The notes beneath the pieces were generated by a model. The model made no database searches. It was not told where the DNA came from and saw only the letters and a program-made list of their open reading frames with translations. 64,000 bases of DNA from Paracoccus benzoatiresistens (GTDB taxonomy: Bacteria; Pseudomonadota; Alphaproteobacteria; Rhodobacterales; Rhodobacteraceae): positions 1-64,000 of the forward strand of contig NZ_JAPTYD010000007.1 of the NCBI RefSeq assembly GCF_026913015.1. The letters are read 5' to 3'. How positions within the stretch are numbered: the stretch's first letter is position 1; the number at the start of each line of letters is the position of its first letter. This document shows, piece by piece, positions 37,869-47,463 of this stretch. A program made the position numbers and the translations under genes.

Positions 37869-37900
37869 GGCCGCCATCCAAAGGCGGCCTGCACTTTTTT
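37869..37900 (+). promoter_or_regulatory. terminator-like hairpin in the rpsJ leader, possible attenuator
   Basis: GGCCGCC and GGCGGCC pair around a seven-base loop; after TGCAC comes a run of six T. It lies inside the leader, between the promoter and rpsJ, where L4-type attenuation acts in E. coli. The five-base gap between stem and T-run makes it a weak intrinsic terminator. Confidence 0.55.
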
Positions 37901-37974
37901 ATACGGTTCGACGCTGGTCCCGCGTGGTGCGAGGTCAGCCTCTCAACTGGAACTCCCCGTCAGAGGGATGACTT

Positions 37975-38283
37975 ATGCAAAGTCAGAATATCCGTATCCG
38001 GCTGAAGGCGTTTGACTACCGCGTGCTGGAAGCCAGCACCCAGGAAATCGTCAACACGGCCAAGCGCACCGGTGCGACCGTTCGCGGCCCGATTCCGCTG
38101 CCGAACAAGATCGAGAAATTCACCGTCCTGCGCGGCCCGCACATCGACAAGAAGTCGCGCGACCAGTGGGAAATCCGCACCCACAAGCGTCTGCTGGACA
38201 TCGTCGATCCGACCCCGCAGACCGTTGACGCGCTGATGAAGCTCGACCTCGCCGCCGGCGTGGACGTCGAGATCAAGGTGTAA
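37975..38283 (+). CDS. rpsJ: 30S ribosomal protein S10
   Basis: A 102-residue S10, of the small-subunit head, also the NusE partner in antitermination. [19 protein letters not shown] and [19 protein letters not shown] mark it. First gene of the S10 operon. rplC follows after 12 bases. Confidence 0.98.
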   Translation: MQSQNIRIRLKAFDYRVLEASTQEIVNTAKRTGATVRGPIPLPNKIEKFTVLRGPHIDKKSRDQWEIRTHKRLLDIVDPTPQTVDALMKLDLAAGVDVEIKV

Positions 38284-38295
38284 GGAGGGCGGATG

Positions 38296-39159
38296 ATGCT
38301 GCGTACTGGTGTTATCGCCAAGAAACTGGGCATGACCCGGCTGTTCATGGAAGACGGCCGTCAGGTTCCCGTCACCGTTCTGCAACTGGACAACCTGCAG
38401 GTTGTTGACCAGCGCACCGCTGCGCGCGACGGCTATACCGCCGTCCAGCTGGGCGCAGGGGTTGCCAAGGCCAAACGCACGACCGCCGCGATGCGCGGTC
38501 ATTTCGCGAAGGCCTCGGTCGCGCCCAAGCGCAAGATCGCGGAATTCCGCGTCGCCGAAGAAAACCTGATCAACGTCGGTGAGGAAATCACGGCTGACCA
38601 CTACTTTGCGGGTCAGTTCGTGGACATCGCCGGCACCTCGATCGGTAAGGGCTTCGCGGGCGCCATGAAGCGCCACAACTTCGGCGGTCTGCGCGCCTCG
38701 CACGGCGTGTCGATCAGCCACCGTTCGCACGGTTCGACCGGCCAGTGCCAGGACCCCGGCAAGGTGTTCAAGGGCAAGAAGATGGCGGGTCACCTGGGTG
38801 CGGTCCGTGTGACCACGCAGAACCTGCAGGTCGTGCGCACCGACGCGGACCGCGGCCTGATCATGGTCAAGGGCTCGGTCCCCGGCTCGAAAGGTGGCTG
38901 GGTCACCATCAAGGACGCCGTGAAAAAAGCGACGCCCGAGAACGTGATCTACCCCGCCGCGCTGAAATCGGCTGCCGAAGAAGCGAAGCGCCTGGCTGAA
39001 GCCGCCGCTGCCGAAGCTGCCGCCGCCGAGGAAGCCGCCCGCGAGGCTGCTGCTGCCGAGGCCGCCGCTGCCGAGGAAGCCGCGCTGGCCGAGGCTCAGG
39101 CTTCCATCCAGGCCGACAAGGCTTCGGATGGCGACGCTGCGCCCGAAGGAGACAAGTGA
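38296..39159 (+). CDS. rplC: 50S ribosomal protein L3 with Ala/Glu-rich C-terminal tail
   Basis: A 287-residue L3. The core (about residues 1-225) is normal, with [17 protein letters not shown] and the [20 protein letters not shown] loop that reaches the peptidyl-transferase centre. After it comes a tail of about 60 residues made of repeating alanine and glutamate with a few arginine and lysine, likely one long helix, ending in [11 protein letters not shown]3 is about 210 residues in E. coli. I chose the second of two adjacent ATGs, seven bases after GGAGG. Its stop overlaps rplD's start. Confidence 0.96.
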   Translation: MLRTGVIAKKLGMTRLFMEDGRQVPVTVLQLDNLQVVDQRTAARDGYTAVQLGAGVAKAKRTTAAMRGHFAKASVAPKRKIAEFRVAEENLINVGEEITADHYFAGQFVDIAGTSIGKGFAGAMKRHNFGGLRASHGVSISHRSHGSTGQCQDPGKVFKGKKMAGHLGAVRVTTQNLQVVRTDADRGLIMVKGSVPGSKGGWVTIKDAVKKATPENVIYPAALKSAAEEAKRLAEAAAAEAAAAEEAAREAAAAEAAAAEEAALAEAQASIQADKASDGDAAPEGDK

Positions 39160-39779
39160 TGAAACTCGATGTGATCAAGCTGGACACCGGCAAGGCCGGT
39201 GAAATCGAGCTGGCCGACGAGATCTTCGGGCTGGAGCCGCGCGGCGACATCCTGCAGCGCGTCGTCCGCTGGCAGCGCGCCAAGGCGCAGGCGGGCACCC
39301 ACTCGGTGCTGGGCAAGTCGGATGTCAGCTATTCGACGAAGAAGATCTATCGCCAGAAGGGCACCGGCGGCGCTCGCCACGGGTCCCGCAAGGCGCCGAC
39401 CTTCCGTCACGGCGGCACCTACAAGGGCCCGACCCCGCGCTCGCACGCCTTCGACCTGCCGAAGAAGGTGCGCGCACTGGGCCTCAAGCACGCCCTGTCC
39501 GCCAAGGCTACTGCGGGTGAACTGGTCATCGTCGAGGATCTGAACCTCGCCGACGCCAAGACCGCCGCCGTCGCCAGGGCCGTCAAGGAAAACGGCTGGA
39601 AGCGCGTCCTGGTGATCGACGGGACCGAGGTCAACGAAGGCTTCGCCCGCGCCGCCCGCAACATCGAAGGCGTGGACATCCTGCCCTCGATCGGCGCCAA
39701 CGTGTATGACATCCTGAAGCGCGACACGCTTGTGATCACGCGGTCGGGTGTCGAAGCTCTGGAGGCTCGTTTGAAATGA
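39159..39779 (+). CDS. rplD: 50S ribosomal protein L4
   Basis: A 206-residue L4 with the long exit-tunnel loop ([20 protein letters not shown], about residues 60-80). In E. coli it also represses the S10 operon; the leader hairpin here gives a possible target, unproven. It starts on a one-base overlap with rplC (TGATG) with GAAGGAG upstream; a GTG one codon earlier is less usual. rplW overlaps the end by four bases. Confidence 0.97.
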   Translation: MKLDVIKLDTGKAGEIELADEIFGLEPRGDILQRVVRWQRAKAQAGTHSVLGKSDVSYSTKKIYRQKGTGGARHGSRKAPTFRHGGTYKGPTPRSHAFDLPKKVRALGLKHALSAKATAGELVIVEDLNLADAKTAAVARAVKENGWKRVLVIDGTEVNEGFARAARNIEGVDILPSIGANVYDILKRDTLVITRSGVEALEARLK

Positions 39780-40072
39780 GCGCGAAAGCTGAACATTACG
39801 ACGTGATCGTCAAGCCGATCATCACCGAGAAAGCCACCATGACGTCCGAGAACAACGGCGTGGTGTTTCAGGTGGCGAAGGACGCCAACAAGCCGCAGAT
39901 CAAGCAAGCGGTCGAGGCCCTGTTCGGCGTCAAGGTGAAGGCCATCAACACGACCATCACCAAGGGCAAGCAGAAGCGGTTCCGGGGCATCCTCGGCCGC
40001 CGCAGCGACGTCAAGAAGGCCTATGTCACCCTCGAAGAGGGCAACACTATCGACGTGTCCACCGGACTCTGA
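39776..40072 (+). CDS. rplW: 50S ribosomal protein L23
   Basis: A 98-residue L23 at the tunnel exit, where trigger factor and SRP dock. It contains [13 protein letters not shown] and the [20 protein letters not shown] loop. ATGA overlap with rplD implies coupled translation. The 96-nt gap to rplB contains a hairpin. Confidence 0.97.
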   Translation: MSAKAEHYDVIVKPIITEKATMTSENNGVVFQVAKDANKPQIKQAVEALFGVKVKAINTTITKGKQKRFRGILGRRSDVKKAYVTLEEGNTIDVSTGL

Positions 40073-40088
40073 TAGTAGGCGCGAATCT

Positions 40089-40122
40089 GCGGCCCCGGTT
40101 CATCCGGGGCCGCTGATCTTTT
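40089..40122 (+). promoter_or_regulatory. hairpin between rplW and rplB
   Basis: A perfect 10-bp stem, GCGGCCCCGG/CCGGGGCCGC, loop TTCAT, followed after TGATC by TTTT. It might cause partial termination or processing inside the S10 operon; no promoter is obvious after it. Confidence 0.55.
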
Positions 40123-40168
40123 GGAAGTAACGGACCAAACCTGGTCCAAAGCAACGGAAGACAGAAAG

Positions 40169-41008
40169 ATGGCATTGAAGTCGTATAAACCGACGACGCC
40201 TGGCCAGCGCGGGCTGGTTCTGATCGACCGTTCGGAGCTTTGGAAAGGTCGCCCGGTCAAGGCCCTTACCGAAGGCCTGACCAAGAACGGCGGTCGGAAC
40301 AACACCGGACGGATCACCATGCGCCGCAAGGGCGGCGGGGCGAAGCGCCTGTATCGCATCGTCGATTTCAAGCGCAACAAGTTCGATATGGCCGCCACGG
40401 TCGAGCGGATCGAATACGATCCCAACCGCACCGCCTTTATCGCGCTGGTCTCCTATGAAGACGGCGAGCGCGCCTATATCATCGCGCCGCAGCGCCTGGC
40501 CGTGGGCGACAAGGTCATCGCCGGCGCCAAGGTCGACGTGAAGCCCGGCAACGCCATGCCCTTCAGCGGCATGCCGATCGGCACGATCGTCCACAACGTC
40601 GAGCTGAAGCCCGGCAAGGGCGGCCAGATCGCCCGTTCGGCTGGCACCTATGCCCAGTTCGTCGGCCGTGACGGCGGCTATGCCCAGATCCGCCTGTCCT
40701 CGGGCGAGCTGCGCCTGGTGCGTCAGGAATGCATGGCGACCATCGGCGCCGTGTCGAACGCCGACCACTCGAACCAGAACCTGGGCAAGGCTGGTCGCAA
40801 CCGCCACAAGGGCATCCGTCCCAGCGTTCGCGGTGTTGCCATGAACCCGATCGACCACCCGCATGGTGGTGGTGAGGGCCGGACCTCGGGCGGCCGTACG
40901 CCGGTCACGCCCTGGGGCAAGGACACCAAGGGCAAGAAGACCCGCTCGAACAAGGCGACCGACAAGTACATCTTGCGTTCGCGTCACGCGAAGAAGAAGG
41001 GGCGCTGA
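40169..41008 (+). CDS. rplB: 50S ribosomal protein L2
   Basis: A 279-residue L2, needed for subunit joining and peptidyl transferase assembly. [15 protein letters not shown] is the standard start, and the functional histidine lies in [14 protein letters not shown] (about residues 226-239). An upstream Met in frame at 40121 was rejected as outside the family. rpsS starts three bases after the stop. Confidence 0.97.
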   Translation: MALKSYKPTTPGQRGLVLIDRSELWKGRPVKALTEGLTKNGGRNNTGRITMRRKGGGAKRLYRIVDFKRNKFDMAATVERIEYDPNRTAFIALVSYEDGERAYIIAPQRLAVGDKVIAGAKVDVKPGNAMPFSGMPIGTIVHNVELKPGKGGQIARSAGTYAQFVGRDGGYAQIRLSSGELRLVRQECMATIGAVSNADHSNQNLGKAGRNRHKGIRPSVRGVAMNPIDHPHGGGEGRTSGGRTPVTPWGKDTKGKKTRSNKATDKYILRSRHAKKKGR

Positions 41009-41011
41009 CCT

Positions 41012-41290
41012 ATGGCACGTTCTATCTGGAAAGGCCCCTTTGTTGACGCCTATGTGCTCAAGAAGGCGGAAAAGGCCCGTGACTCGGGAAAATCCGACGT
41101 CATCAAGATTTGGTCGCGTCGTTCGACCATCCTGCCGCAATTCGTCGGCCTGACCTTCGGCGTCTACAACGGGCAGAAGCACATCCCCGTTGCGGTGACC
41201 GAGGAAATGATCGGCCAGAAATTCGGTGAATATTCGCCCACGCGGACCTATTACGGCCACGCGGCGGACAAGAAAGCCAAGAGGAAGTAA
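41012..41290 (+). CDS. rpsS: 30S ribosomal protein S19
   Basis: A 92-residue S19 of the small-subunit head. [19 protein letters not shown] and the [19 protein letters not shown] core are typical. It lies three bases after rplB and five before rplV. Confidence 0.98.
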   Translation: MARSIWKGPFVDAYVLKKAEKARDSGKSDVIKIWSRRSTILPQFVGLTFGVYNGQKHIPVAVTEEMIGQKFGEYSPTRTYYGHAADKKAKRK

Positions 41291-41295
41291 TCGTC

Positions 41296-41676
41296 ATGGG
41301 TAAGGAACAGAATCCGCGCCGCGTGGCGGAGAACGAGGCGTTCGCGAAAACGAAGATGCTTCGCACCTCGCCGCAGAAACTGAACCTCGTCGCGCAGCTG
41401 ATCCGCGGCAAGAAGGTGGACAAGGCCCTGGCCGACCTGACCTTCTCGCACAAGCGCATCGCGGGCGACGTGAAGAAGTGCCTGCAGTCGGCGATTGCGA
41501 ACGCTGAAAACAACCACGGTCTGGACGTCGACAACCTGGTCGTCGCCGAAGCCTGGGTCGGCAAGAACCTGGTGATGAAGCGCGGCCGCCCGCGGGCGCG
41601 TGGCCGTTATGGCAAGATCATGAAGCCGTTTTCGGAAATCACCATCAAGGTGCGCCAAGTCGAGGAGCAAGCGTAA
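41296..41676 (+). CDS. rplV: 50S ribosomal protein L22
   Basis: A 126-residue L22 whose extended loop lines the exit tunnel ([18 protein letters not shown], about residues 94-111). The stop overlaps the rpsC start by one base. Length is normal for alphaproteobacteria. Confidence 0.98.
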   Translation: MGKEQNPRRVAENEAFAKTKMLRTSPQKLNLVAQLIRGKKVDKALADLTFSHKRIAGDVKKCLQSAIANAENNHGLDVDNLVVAEAWVGKNLVMKRGRPRARGRYGKIMKPFSEITIKVRQVEEQA

Positions 41677-42392
41677 TGGGTCAGAAGGTCAATCCGATCG
41701 GCATGCGCCTGCAGGTCAACCGCACCTGGGACAGCCGCTGGTATGCCGACGACAAGGACTATGGCAATCTGCTGCTTGAAGACCTGAAGATCCGGGACTT
41801 CATCAAGAAGGAAGCCAAGCAGGCCGGCGTCAGCCGCGTCATCATCGAGCGTCCGCACAAGAAGTGCCGCGTCACGATCCATGCTGCGCGTCCGGGCGTG
41901 ATCATCGGCAAGAAAGGCGCCGATATCGAGGTCCTGCGCAACAAGCTGGCGAACCTGACCAAGTCGGAAGTTCACCTGAACATCGTCGAAGTCCGCAAGC
42001 CGGAAGTCGATGCGGCCCTGGTCGCCGAGTCGATCGCCCAGCAGCTGGAGCGCCGGGTTTCGTTCCGCCGCGCCATGAAGCGTGCGGTGCAGAACTCGAT
42101 GCGCATGGGTGCCCTGGGCATCCGCGTGAACGTGTCGGGCCGCCTTGGCGGCGCCGAGATCGCGCGGACGGAATGGTACCGCGAAGGCCGTGTGCCGCTG
42201 CACACCCTGCGCGCCGACATCGACTATTCGCTGGCCGAAGCTTCGACCCCCTACGGGATCATCGGAGTGAAGGTGTGGATCTTCAAGGGCGAGATCATGG
42301 AGCATGACCCCCAGGCCCGCGACCGCAAGGCCGCCGAGGCCCAGGAAGGTCCGGCTCCCCGTGGTCCGCGCCGTGACCGCGACGCGCGCTAA
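41676..42392 (+). CDS. rpsC: 30S ribosomal protein S3
   Basis: A 238-residue S3 at the mRNA entry site. The N-terminal KH domain holds [16 protein letters not shown] (GxxG-type loop IGKK, about residue 72), and the C-terminal domain has [15 protein letters not shown] charged tail closes it. It overlaps rplV by one base and is followed by rplP after 11 bases. Confidence 0.98.
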   Translation: MGQKVNPIGMRLQVNRTWDSRWYADDKDYGNLLLEDLKIRDFIKKEAKQAGVSRVIIERPHKKCRVTIHAARPGVIIGKKGADIEVLRNKLANLTKSEVHLNIVEVRKPEVDAALVAESIAQQLERRVSFRRAMKRAVQNSMRMGALGIRVNVSGRLGGAEIARTEWYREGRVPLHTLRADIDYSLAEASTPYGIIGVKVWIFKGEIMEHDPQARDRKAAEAQEGPAPRGPRRDRDAR

Positions 42393-42403
42393 GGAGCAAT
42401 AAG

Positions 42404-42817
42404 ATGCTGCAACCGAAACGGACCAAGTTCCGCAAACAGCACAAGGGCCGGATCCACGGCGAAGCCAAGGGCGGCTTCGCCCTGAACTTCGGGTCCTACG
42501 CGCTGAAGGCCACCGAGCCCGAGCGTGTTACCGCCCGTCAGATCGAAGCGGCCCGCCGCGCGATCACCCGTCACATGAAGCGTCAGGGCCGGGTCTGGAT
42601 CCGGGTGTTCCCGGACGTTCCGGTTTCGTCGAAGCCGACGGAAGTCCGGATGGGTAAGGGCAAGGGTTCGGTCGATTTCTGGGCCGCCCGCGTCCATCCC
42701 GGCCGCATCATGTTCGAGATCGACGGCGTGTCCGACGAGATCGCGCGTGAAGCCCTGCGTCTTGGCGCGAACAAGCTGCCGGTGCTGACCCGCATCGTGG
42801 CGCGCGAAGACTGGTAA
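42404..42817 (+). CDS. rplP: 50S ribosomal protein L16
   Basis: A 137-residue L16 near the A-site tRNA elbow. [19 protein letters not shown] and the [16 protein letters not shown] block are diagnostic. It is the last gene before a 198-nt break that carries a palindromic repeat, a terminator and a promoter. Confidence 0.98.
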   Translation: MLQPKRTKFRKQHKGRIHGEAKGGFALNFGSYALKATEPERVTARQIEAARRAITRHMKRQGRVWIRVFPDVPVSSKPTEVRMGKGKGSVDFWAARVHPGRIMFEIDGVSDEIAREALRLGANKLPVLTRIVAREDW

Positions 42818-42821
42818 GTCC

Positions 42822-42841
42822 GGTGCGTGCAGGCACGCACC
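42822..42841. repeat. GGTGCGTG palindrome, copy 4 (after rplP)
   Basis: GGTGCGTGCAGGCACGCACC: perfect 9-bp arms around AG, starting four bases past the rplP stop. The cleanest member of the family in the window. Confidence 0.8.
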
Positions 42842-42854
42842 TTATGTGACACGA

Positions 42855-42880
42855 CCCCGCCGGAAGACCGGCGGGGTTTT
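42855..42880 (+). terminator. intrinsic terminator inside the S10-spc cluster
   Basis: CCCCGCCGG/CCGGCGGGG, AAGA loop, TTTT then CCTTTT. A strong terminator between rplP and rpmC. Confidence 0.9.
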
Positions 42881-42902
42881 CCTTTTCCTGGCGGGAAAAG
42901 GG

Positions 42903-42931
42903 TTGCACGAAACCGGCATTGCCTGTATGGG
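42903..42931 (+). promoter_or_regulatory. sigma70-type promoter before rpmC
   Basis: TTGCAC, 17 bases, TATGGG, 23 bases after the terminator and 84 before rpmC. It would restart transcription for rpmC-rpmD. Confidence 0.7.
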
Positions 42932-43015
42932 CAGGCCTTCATCATGAAACTCCACCGGGAATCAGGGTGGCCCTGCGTGCAGGGGCTCTCCGGTGATGTT
43001 GAAAGGAACAGGCGC

Positions 43016-43222
43016 ATGAAAGCGCAGGATCTGACGTCGAAGACGCCCGACCAGCTGAAAGACCAGCTTGTCGCGCTGAAGAAGGAGGCCTTCAACCTCC
43101 GTTTCCAGCAGGCCACCGGCCAGCTTGAAAGCACCGCCCGCATGCGCGCCGTTCGCCGCGACGTGGCCCGTGTGAAGACCATTCTGAACCAGAAAGCGGC
43201 GGAAGCCGCGGCCTCGAACTAA
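43016..43222 (+). CDS. rpmC: 50S ribosomal protein L29
   Basis: A 68-residue L29, two long helices near the exit tunnel: [20 protein letters not shown] followed by the [15 protein letters not shown] stretch and [16 protein letters not shown]. The ATG at 43016 follows AAAGGAAC; a longer upstream frame crosses the promoter and terminator and is not real. rpsQ follows after 12 bases. Confidence 0.97.
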   Translation: MKAQDLTSKTPDQLKDQLVALKKEAFNLRFQQATGQLESTARMRAVRRDVARVKTILNQKAAEAAASN

Positions 43223-43234
43223 GGAGCCTGGCCC

Positions 43235-43480
43235 ATGCCCAAACGCATCCTGCAAGGCCGCGTCACCAGCGACAAGAACGAACAGACCATCACCGTCCTG
43301 GTCGAGCGTCGCTTCAAGCACCCGCTGCTGCACAAGACCGTTCGTTCGTCCAAGAAATACCGGGCGCATGACGAGAACAACCAGTTCAAGGTGGGCGATG
43401 TCGTTCGCATCGTCGAATGTGCGCCCATCTCGAAGACGAAACGCTGGACTGTCCTGACGGACGAAGCGGTTTCCGCGTAA
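43235..43480 (+). CDS. rpsQ: 30S ribosomal protein S17
   Basis: An 81-residue S17, an early-assembly OB-fold protein. [19 protein letters not shown] and [19 protein letters not shown] identify it. A 76-nt gap with a small GC hairpin lies before rplN. Confidence 0.97.
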   Translation: MPKRILQGRVTSDKNEQTITVLVERRFKHPLLHKTVRSSKKYRAHDENNQFKVGDVVRIVECAPISKTKRWTVLTDEAVSA

Positions 43481-43556
43481 GTCCATCATCACAGATCAGA
43501 AATGATCGAAACCCTGGGGCCGCAAGTCGCGGTCCCCAAAGGTCGGGAGAAACCAA

Positions 43557-43925
43557 ATGATCCAGATGCAGACCAATCTGGATGTTGCTGACAACTCCGG
43601 CGCTCGCCGGGTTCAGTGCATCAAGGTCCTGGGTGGTTCGCACCGTCGCTATGCGTCGGTGGGCGACATCATTGTCGTTTCCGTCAAGGAAGCCATCCCG
43701 CGGGGCCGGGTCAAGAAAGGCGACGTCCGCAAGGCCGTGGTCGTTCGGACCGCCAAGGAAGTGAAGCGCGAAGACGGAACCTCGATCCGCTTCGACCGCA
43801 ACGCCGCCGTCATCCTGAACAACCAGGGCGAACCGGTCGGCACCCGTATTTTCGGGCCGGTCGTCCGCGAGCTGCGCGCGAAGAACTTCATGAAGATCAT
43901 CTCGCTCGCTCCGGAGGTGCTGTAA
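43557..43925 (+). CDS. rplN: 50S ribosomal protein L14
   Basis: A 122-residue L14 of the subunit interface. [19 protein letters not shown] and [13 protein letters not shown] are classical. Stop and rplX start overlap by one base (TAATG). Confidence 0.98.
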   Translation: MIQMQTNLDVADNSGARRVQCIKVLGGSHRRYASVGDIIVVSVKEAIPRGRVKKGDVRKAVVVRTAKEVKREDGTSIRFDRNAAVILNNQGEPVGTRIFGPVVRELRAKNFMKIISLAPEVL

Positions 43926-44230
43926 TGGCTGCCAAGCTGAAAAAAGGCGACAAGGTCGTCGTCCTTGCCGGCAAGGACAAGGGCAAGCAGGGCGAAATCA
44001 CCGCCGTGTTCCCTAAGGACAACAAGGCAGTCGTTGACGGCGTCAACATCGCGATCCGTCACCAGCGCCAGACCCAGACGACCCAGGGCGGCCGCACGCC
44101 GAAGGCGATGCCGATCGACCTGTCGAACCTCGCGCTGCTGGACAAGAACGGCAAGGCGACCCGCGTCGGTTTCCGCATGGAAGGCGACCAGAAGGTCCGT
44201 TTCGCCAAGACCACGGGAGACGTGATCTGA
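43925..44230 (+). CDS. rplX: 50S ribosomal protein L24
   Basis: A 101-residue L24, an assembly initiator with a KOW motif: [20 protein letters not shown] (residues 4-23). One-base overlaps join it to rplN before and rplE after, indicating coupled translation of the three. Confidence 0.97.
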   Translation: MAAKLKKGDKVVVLAGKDKGKQGEITAVFPKDNKAVVDGVNIAIRHQRQTQTTQGGRTPKAMPIDLSNLALLDKNGKATRVGFRMEGDQKVRFAKTTGDVI

Positions 44231-44790
44231 TGCTGGACGCAACCAAGTACACGCCGCGCCTCAAGGCGGTCTATCGCGAGCAGGTCCGCGCCGCTCTCAA
44301 GGAAGAGTTCGGCTACAAGAACGACATGCAGATCCCGCGTCTGGACAAGATCGTCCTGAACATGGGCATCGGCGAAGCCGTGAAAGACACCAAGAAGGTG
44401 AAGCAGGGCGCCGAGGAGCTGTCGCTGATTGCCGGCCAGAAGGCCGTCATCACGAAAGCCAAGAACTCGATCGCGGGCTTCCGCGTCCGGGAAGAAATGC
44501 CGCTGGGCGCCAAGGTGACCCTGCGCGGCGACCGGATGTACGAATTCCTGGACCGCCTGATCAACATCGCGCTGCCGCGCGTCCGCGACTTCCGCGGCGT
44601 TAAGGGCACCTCTTTCGACGGCCGCGGCAACTATGCCATGGGCCTGAAAGAGCACATCGTGTTCCCGGAAATCAACTTCGACAAGGTCGACGAAGTTCTG
44701 GGGATGGACATCATCATCTGCACCACCGCGCCGACCGACGCGGAAGCGAAAGCGCTGTTGAAGCATTTCAACATGCCCTTCAACAGCTGA
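44230..44790 (+). CDS. rplE: 50S ribosomal protein L5
   Basis: A 186-residue L5, the 5S rRNA binder. [18 protein letters not shown] and [16 protein letters not shown] mark it. It starts on the rplX stop (TGATG). rpsN follows after 17 bases. Confidence 0.98.
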   Translation: MLDATKYTPRLKAVYREQVRAALKEEFGYKNDMQIPRLDKIVLNMGIGEAVKDTKKVKQGAEELSLIAGQKAVITKAKNSIAGFRVREEMPLGAKVTLRGDRMYEFLDRLINIALPRVRDFRGVKGTSFDGRGNYAMGLKEHIVFPEINFDKVDEVLGMDIIICTTAPTDAEAKALLKHFNMPFNS

Positions 44791-44807
44791 TCGCGGAGGT
44801 AAGTGAT

Positions 44808-45113
44808 ATGGCAAAGAAATCCATGGTCGAGCGCGAGAAGAAGCGCGAGCGTCTGATCGCGAAATTCGCGACCAAGCGTGCCTCCCTCAAGGAGGTCATC
44901 AACGACCAGTCCCGTCCGATGGAAGAGCGGTTCAAGGCTTCGCTGAAGCTGGCCGAACTGCCGCGCAATTCGTCGGAAACGCGCCTGCGCAACCGGTGCC
45001 AACTGACCGGCCGCCCGCGCGCGTATTACCGCAAACTGAAACTGTCGCGGATCATGCTGCGCGAGCTTGGCTCGAACGGTCAGATCCCCGGCCTCGTCAA
45101 GTCCAGCTGGTAA
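44808..45113 (+). CDS. rpsN: 30S ribosomal protein S14, zinc-free form
   Basis: A 101-residue S14 of the long type. It has [19 protein letters not shown] near the C-terminus but lacks the two CxxC pairs of zinc-binding S14, so it is the zinc-independent form. AAGTGATATG precedes it with GGAGG further upstream. Confidence 0.97.
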   Translation: MAKKSMVEREKKRERLIAKFATKRASLKEVINDQSRPMEERFKASLKLAELPRNSSETRLRNRCQLTGRPRAYYRKLKLSRIMLRELGSNGQIPGLVKSSW

Positions 45114-45122
45114 GGGGGCAAC

Positions 45123-45521
45123 ATGTCGATGAACGATCCTCTCGGCGATATGCTGACCCGCATCCGCAATGCGCAGATGCGTGGCAAATCGACCGTGCGC
45201 ACCCCGGCCTCCAAGCTGCGCGCTTGGGTTCTGGACGTGCTGAAAGCCGAAGGTTACATCCGCGGCTATGAAGAAGTGACCACCGAAGCCGGCCATGCCG
45301 AGCTGGAGATCGGTCTGAAGTACCACGACGGCGCTCCGGTCATCCGCGAGCTGTCGCGTGTCTCGAAGCCTGGCCGCCGCGTTTACGCGGGCGCCAAGGA
45401 AATCCCGCAGGTCCGCCAGGGTCTGGGCGTCTCCATCGTCTCGACGCCCAAGGGCGTCATGTCGGATGCAGCGGCTCGCAATGCCAATGTCGGCGGCGAA
45501 GTCCTCTGCACCGTGTTCTAA
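45123..45521 (+). CDS. rpsH: 30S ribosomal protein S8
   Basis: A 132-residue S8, a core 16S binder and, in E. coli, the repressor of the spc operon through a site near rpl[19 protein letters not shown] and the C-terminal [19 protein letters not shown] are standard. rplF is 12 bases downstream. Confidence 0.98.
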   Translation: MSMNDPLGDMLTRIRNAQMRGKSTVRTPASKLRAWVLDVLKAEGYIRGYEEVTTEAGHAELEIGLKYHDGAPVIRELSRVSKPGRRVYAGAKEIPQVRQGLGVSIVSTPKGVMSDAAARNANVGGEVLCTVF

Positions 45522-45533
45522 GGAGGGCAGCAG

Positions 45534-46067
45534 ATGTCTCGGATTGGTAAGAAGCCGGTCGCTCTGCCCAAGGGCGTGTCGGCCGAGATCAAGGGTCAGA
45601 CCATTGAAGTGAAGGGTCCGAAAGGCACCCGCAGCTTCACGGCGACTGACGATGTGGATCTGGTGCTGGACGAGGGTTCCGTTGCGGTGAAACCGCGCGG
45701 CACCTCGAAGCGCGCGCGCCAGCAGTGGGGCATGACTCGCTCGATGATCGAGAACCTGACCGTCGGTGTGTCGGAAGGCTTCAAGAAAGAGCTGGAAATC
45801 CAGGGCGTGGGTTACCGCGCCACCATGCAGGGCAAGACCCTGAAGCTGGCTCTGGGCTATTCGCACGACGTGAACTTCGAAACGCCGGAAGGCGTGACGA
45901 TCACGGCGCCGAAGCAGACCGAAATCGTCGTGGAAGGCATCGACCAGCAGCTGGTTGGTCAGGTGGCCGCGAACATCCGCGAGTGGCGCCGTCCCGAACC
46001 CTACAAGGGCAAGGGCATCCGCTACAAGGGCGAGTTCGTCTTCCGCAAGGAAGGCAAGAAGAAGTAA
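45534..46067 (+). CDS. rplF: 50S ribosomal protein L6
   Basis: A 177-residue L6 with two similar domains; the C-terminal signature [14 protein letters not shown] (about residues 154-167) is intact. [15 protein letters not shown] opens it. rplR follows after 12 bases. Confidence 0.98.
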   Translation: MSRIGKKPVALPKGVSAEIKGQTIEVKGPKGTRSFTATDDVDLVLDEGSVAVKPRGTSKRARQQWGMTRSMIENLTVGVSEGFKKELEIQGVGYRATMQGKTLKLALGYSHDVNFETPEGVTITAPKQTEIVVEGIDQQLVGQVAANIREWRRPEPYKGKGIRYKGEFVFRKEGKKK

Positions 46068-46079
46068 GGGGCGCATGAA

Positions 46080-46439
46080 ATGGCACTGAAAAAGCAAGAG
46101 CTGTTCCAGAAGCGCCGCCTGCGCGTTCGGAACAAACTGCGGGCGATGTCGAACGGCCGTCCGCGTCTGTCGGTTCACCGTTCTTCGAAGAACATCTCGG
46201 TTCAGGTCATCGACGACCTGAACGGCGTGACGCTGGCTTCGGCCAGCACGCTGGAGAAGGACTTTGGCCTGGTCGGCAAGAACAACGTCGAGGCTGCCGC
46301 CAAGATTGGCGCTGCGATTGCCGAGCGTGCGAAGGCTGCCGGTGTTGAAGAGGTTGTCTTCGACCGCGGCGGCTTCATCTTCCACGGCAAGGTGAAGGCT
46401 CTGGCCGACGCCGCCCGTGAAGGTGGCCTGAAGTTCTGA
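46080..46439 (+). CDS. rplR: 50S ribosomal protein L18
   Basis: A 119-residue L18, which with L5 and L25-type proteins holds 5S r[23 protein letters not shown] and [16 protein letters not shown] are typical. A 115-nt gap with a hairpin separates it from rpsE. Confidence 0.98.
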   Translation: MALKKQELFQKRRLRVRNKLRAMSNGRPRLSVHRSSKNISVQVIDDLNGVTLASASTLEKDFGLVGKNNVEAAAKIGAAIAERAKAAGVEEVVFDRGGFIFHGKVKALADAAREGGLKF

Positions 46440-46445
46440 TGATGC

Positions 46446-46465
46446 GGGTGGCGTTTGCGCCACCC
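46446..46465 (+). promoter_or_regulatory. hairpin between rplR and rpsE
   Basis: GGGTGGCG/CGCCACCC around TTTG, six bases past the rplR stop, no T-run. I see no promoter after it, so rpsE probably depends on read-through. Confidence 0.45.
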
Positions 46466-46554
46466 CGATGATCCGGGGGGCGGCCTTTCGGGGCTGCCCC
46501 ACCTGGATTGAAACAATCGGCGCAAGCGAAGCGCCACCTTACAAGGAATGCCTC

Positions 46555-47121
46555 ATGGCAGAACGTGATAACCGTCGGGGCCGCCGCGAAGAGCGCGAGG
46601 AAAACCCGGAATTCCAGGATCGCCTGGTTGCAATCAACCGCGTGTCGAAGACCGTCAAGGGTGGCAAGCGCTTCGGCTTTGCTGCTCTGGTCGTTGTCGG
46701 CGACCAGCGTGGCCGCGTCGGCTTCGGCAAGGGCAAGGCCAAGGAAGTGCCGGAAGCGATCCGCAAGGCGACCGAGCAGGCGAAGCGTTCGCTGGTTCGC
46801 GTCCCGCTGCGTGACGGCCGCACCCTGCACCACGACATCGAGGGCCGTCATGGCGCCGGCAAGGTGATCATGCGGACCGCCGTTCCGGGGACCGGGATCA
46901 TCGCCGGTGGTCCGATGCGCGCCGTGTTCGAGATGCTGGGCGTTCAGGACGTCGTGGCGAAGTCGCAGGGTTCGCAGAACCCCTACAACATGATCCGCGC
47001 CACGCTGGACGGCCTGAAAAAGGAAGCCAGCCCCCGTTCGGTCGCGCAGCGTCGCGGCAAGAAGGTGGCCGACATCCTGCCGCAGGACAACAAGCCGGCT
47101 GCTGAAGCCGTCGAAGCGTAA
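46555..47121 (+). CDS. rpsE: 30S ribosomal protein S5
   Basis: A 188-residue S5 at the mRNA entry tunnel and accuracy centre. [19 protein letters not shown] (about residues 36-54) is the conserved double-stranded-RNA-binding-like start; [17 protein letters not shown] follows. The ATG at 46555 has AAGGA upstream; an extended frame before it adds non-family residues. Confidence 0.98.
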   Translation: MAERDNRRGRREEREENPEFQDRLVAINRVSKTVKGGKRFGFAALVVVGDQRGRVGFGKGKAKEVPEAIRKATEQAKRSLVRVPLRDGRTLHHDIEGRHGAGKVIMRTAVPGTGIIAGGPMRAVFEMLGVQDVVAKSQGSQNPYNMIRATLDGLKKEASPRSVAQRRGKKVADILPQDNKPAAEAVEA

Positions 47122-47133
47122 GGAGACAGGCGA

Positions 47134-47319
47134 ATGGCAACTATCGTCGTCAAGCAGATCGGCAGCCCGATCCGCCGCCCCGCCATCCAGCGCGAAACGC
47201 TGAAGGGCCTGGGCCTGAACAAGATGAACCGCACCCGCGAACTGCAGGACACCCCTGCGATCCGCGGCATGGTCGCCAAGATCCCGCATCTGGTGAAGAT
47301 CATCGAAGAAAAGGCGTGA
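47134..47319 (+). CDS. rpmD: 50S ribosomal protein L30
   Basis: A 61-residue L30: [20 protein letters not shown] and [17 protein letters not shown]. Last ribosomal gene before an interruption. In most bacteria rplO follows within a few bases; here a terminator and two unrelated genes intervene. Confidence 0.97.
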   Translation: MATIVVKQIGSPIRRPAIQRETLKGLGLNKMNRTRELQDTPAIRGMVAKIPHLVKIIEEKA

Positions 47320-47341
47320 TCCGCGAGGATTGCCCAGGAAG

Positions 47342-47374
47342 AACGCCCCGGAGAAATCCGGGGCGTTTTGTTTT
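47342..47374 (+). terminator. intrinsic terminator after rpmD
   Basis: AACGCCCCGGA/TCCGGGGCGTT, GAAA loop, then TTGTTTT. One of the strongest in the window. Confidence 0.93.
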
Positions 47375-47463
47375 GTCCCGGCCTGTCCTTGCTGCCGTTA
47401 ACCTTGTGCTAACCATTTCTCCCTTACGGTCGGCGGCGACTTCAACCGGACGGGACGATCCCT

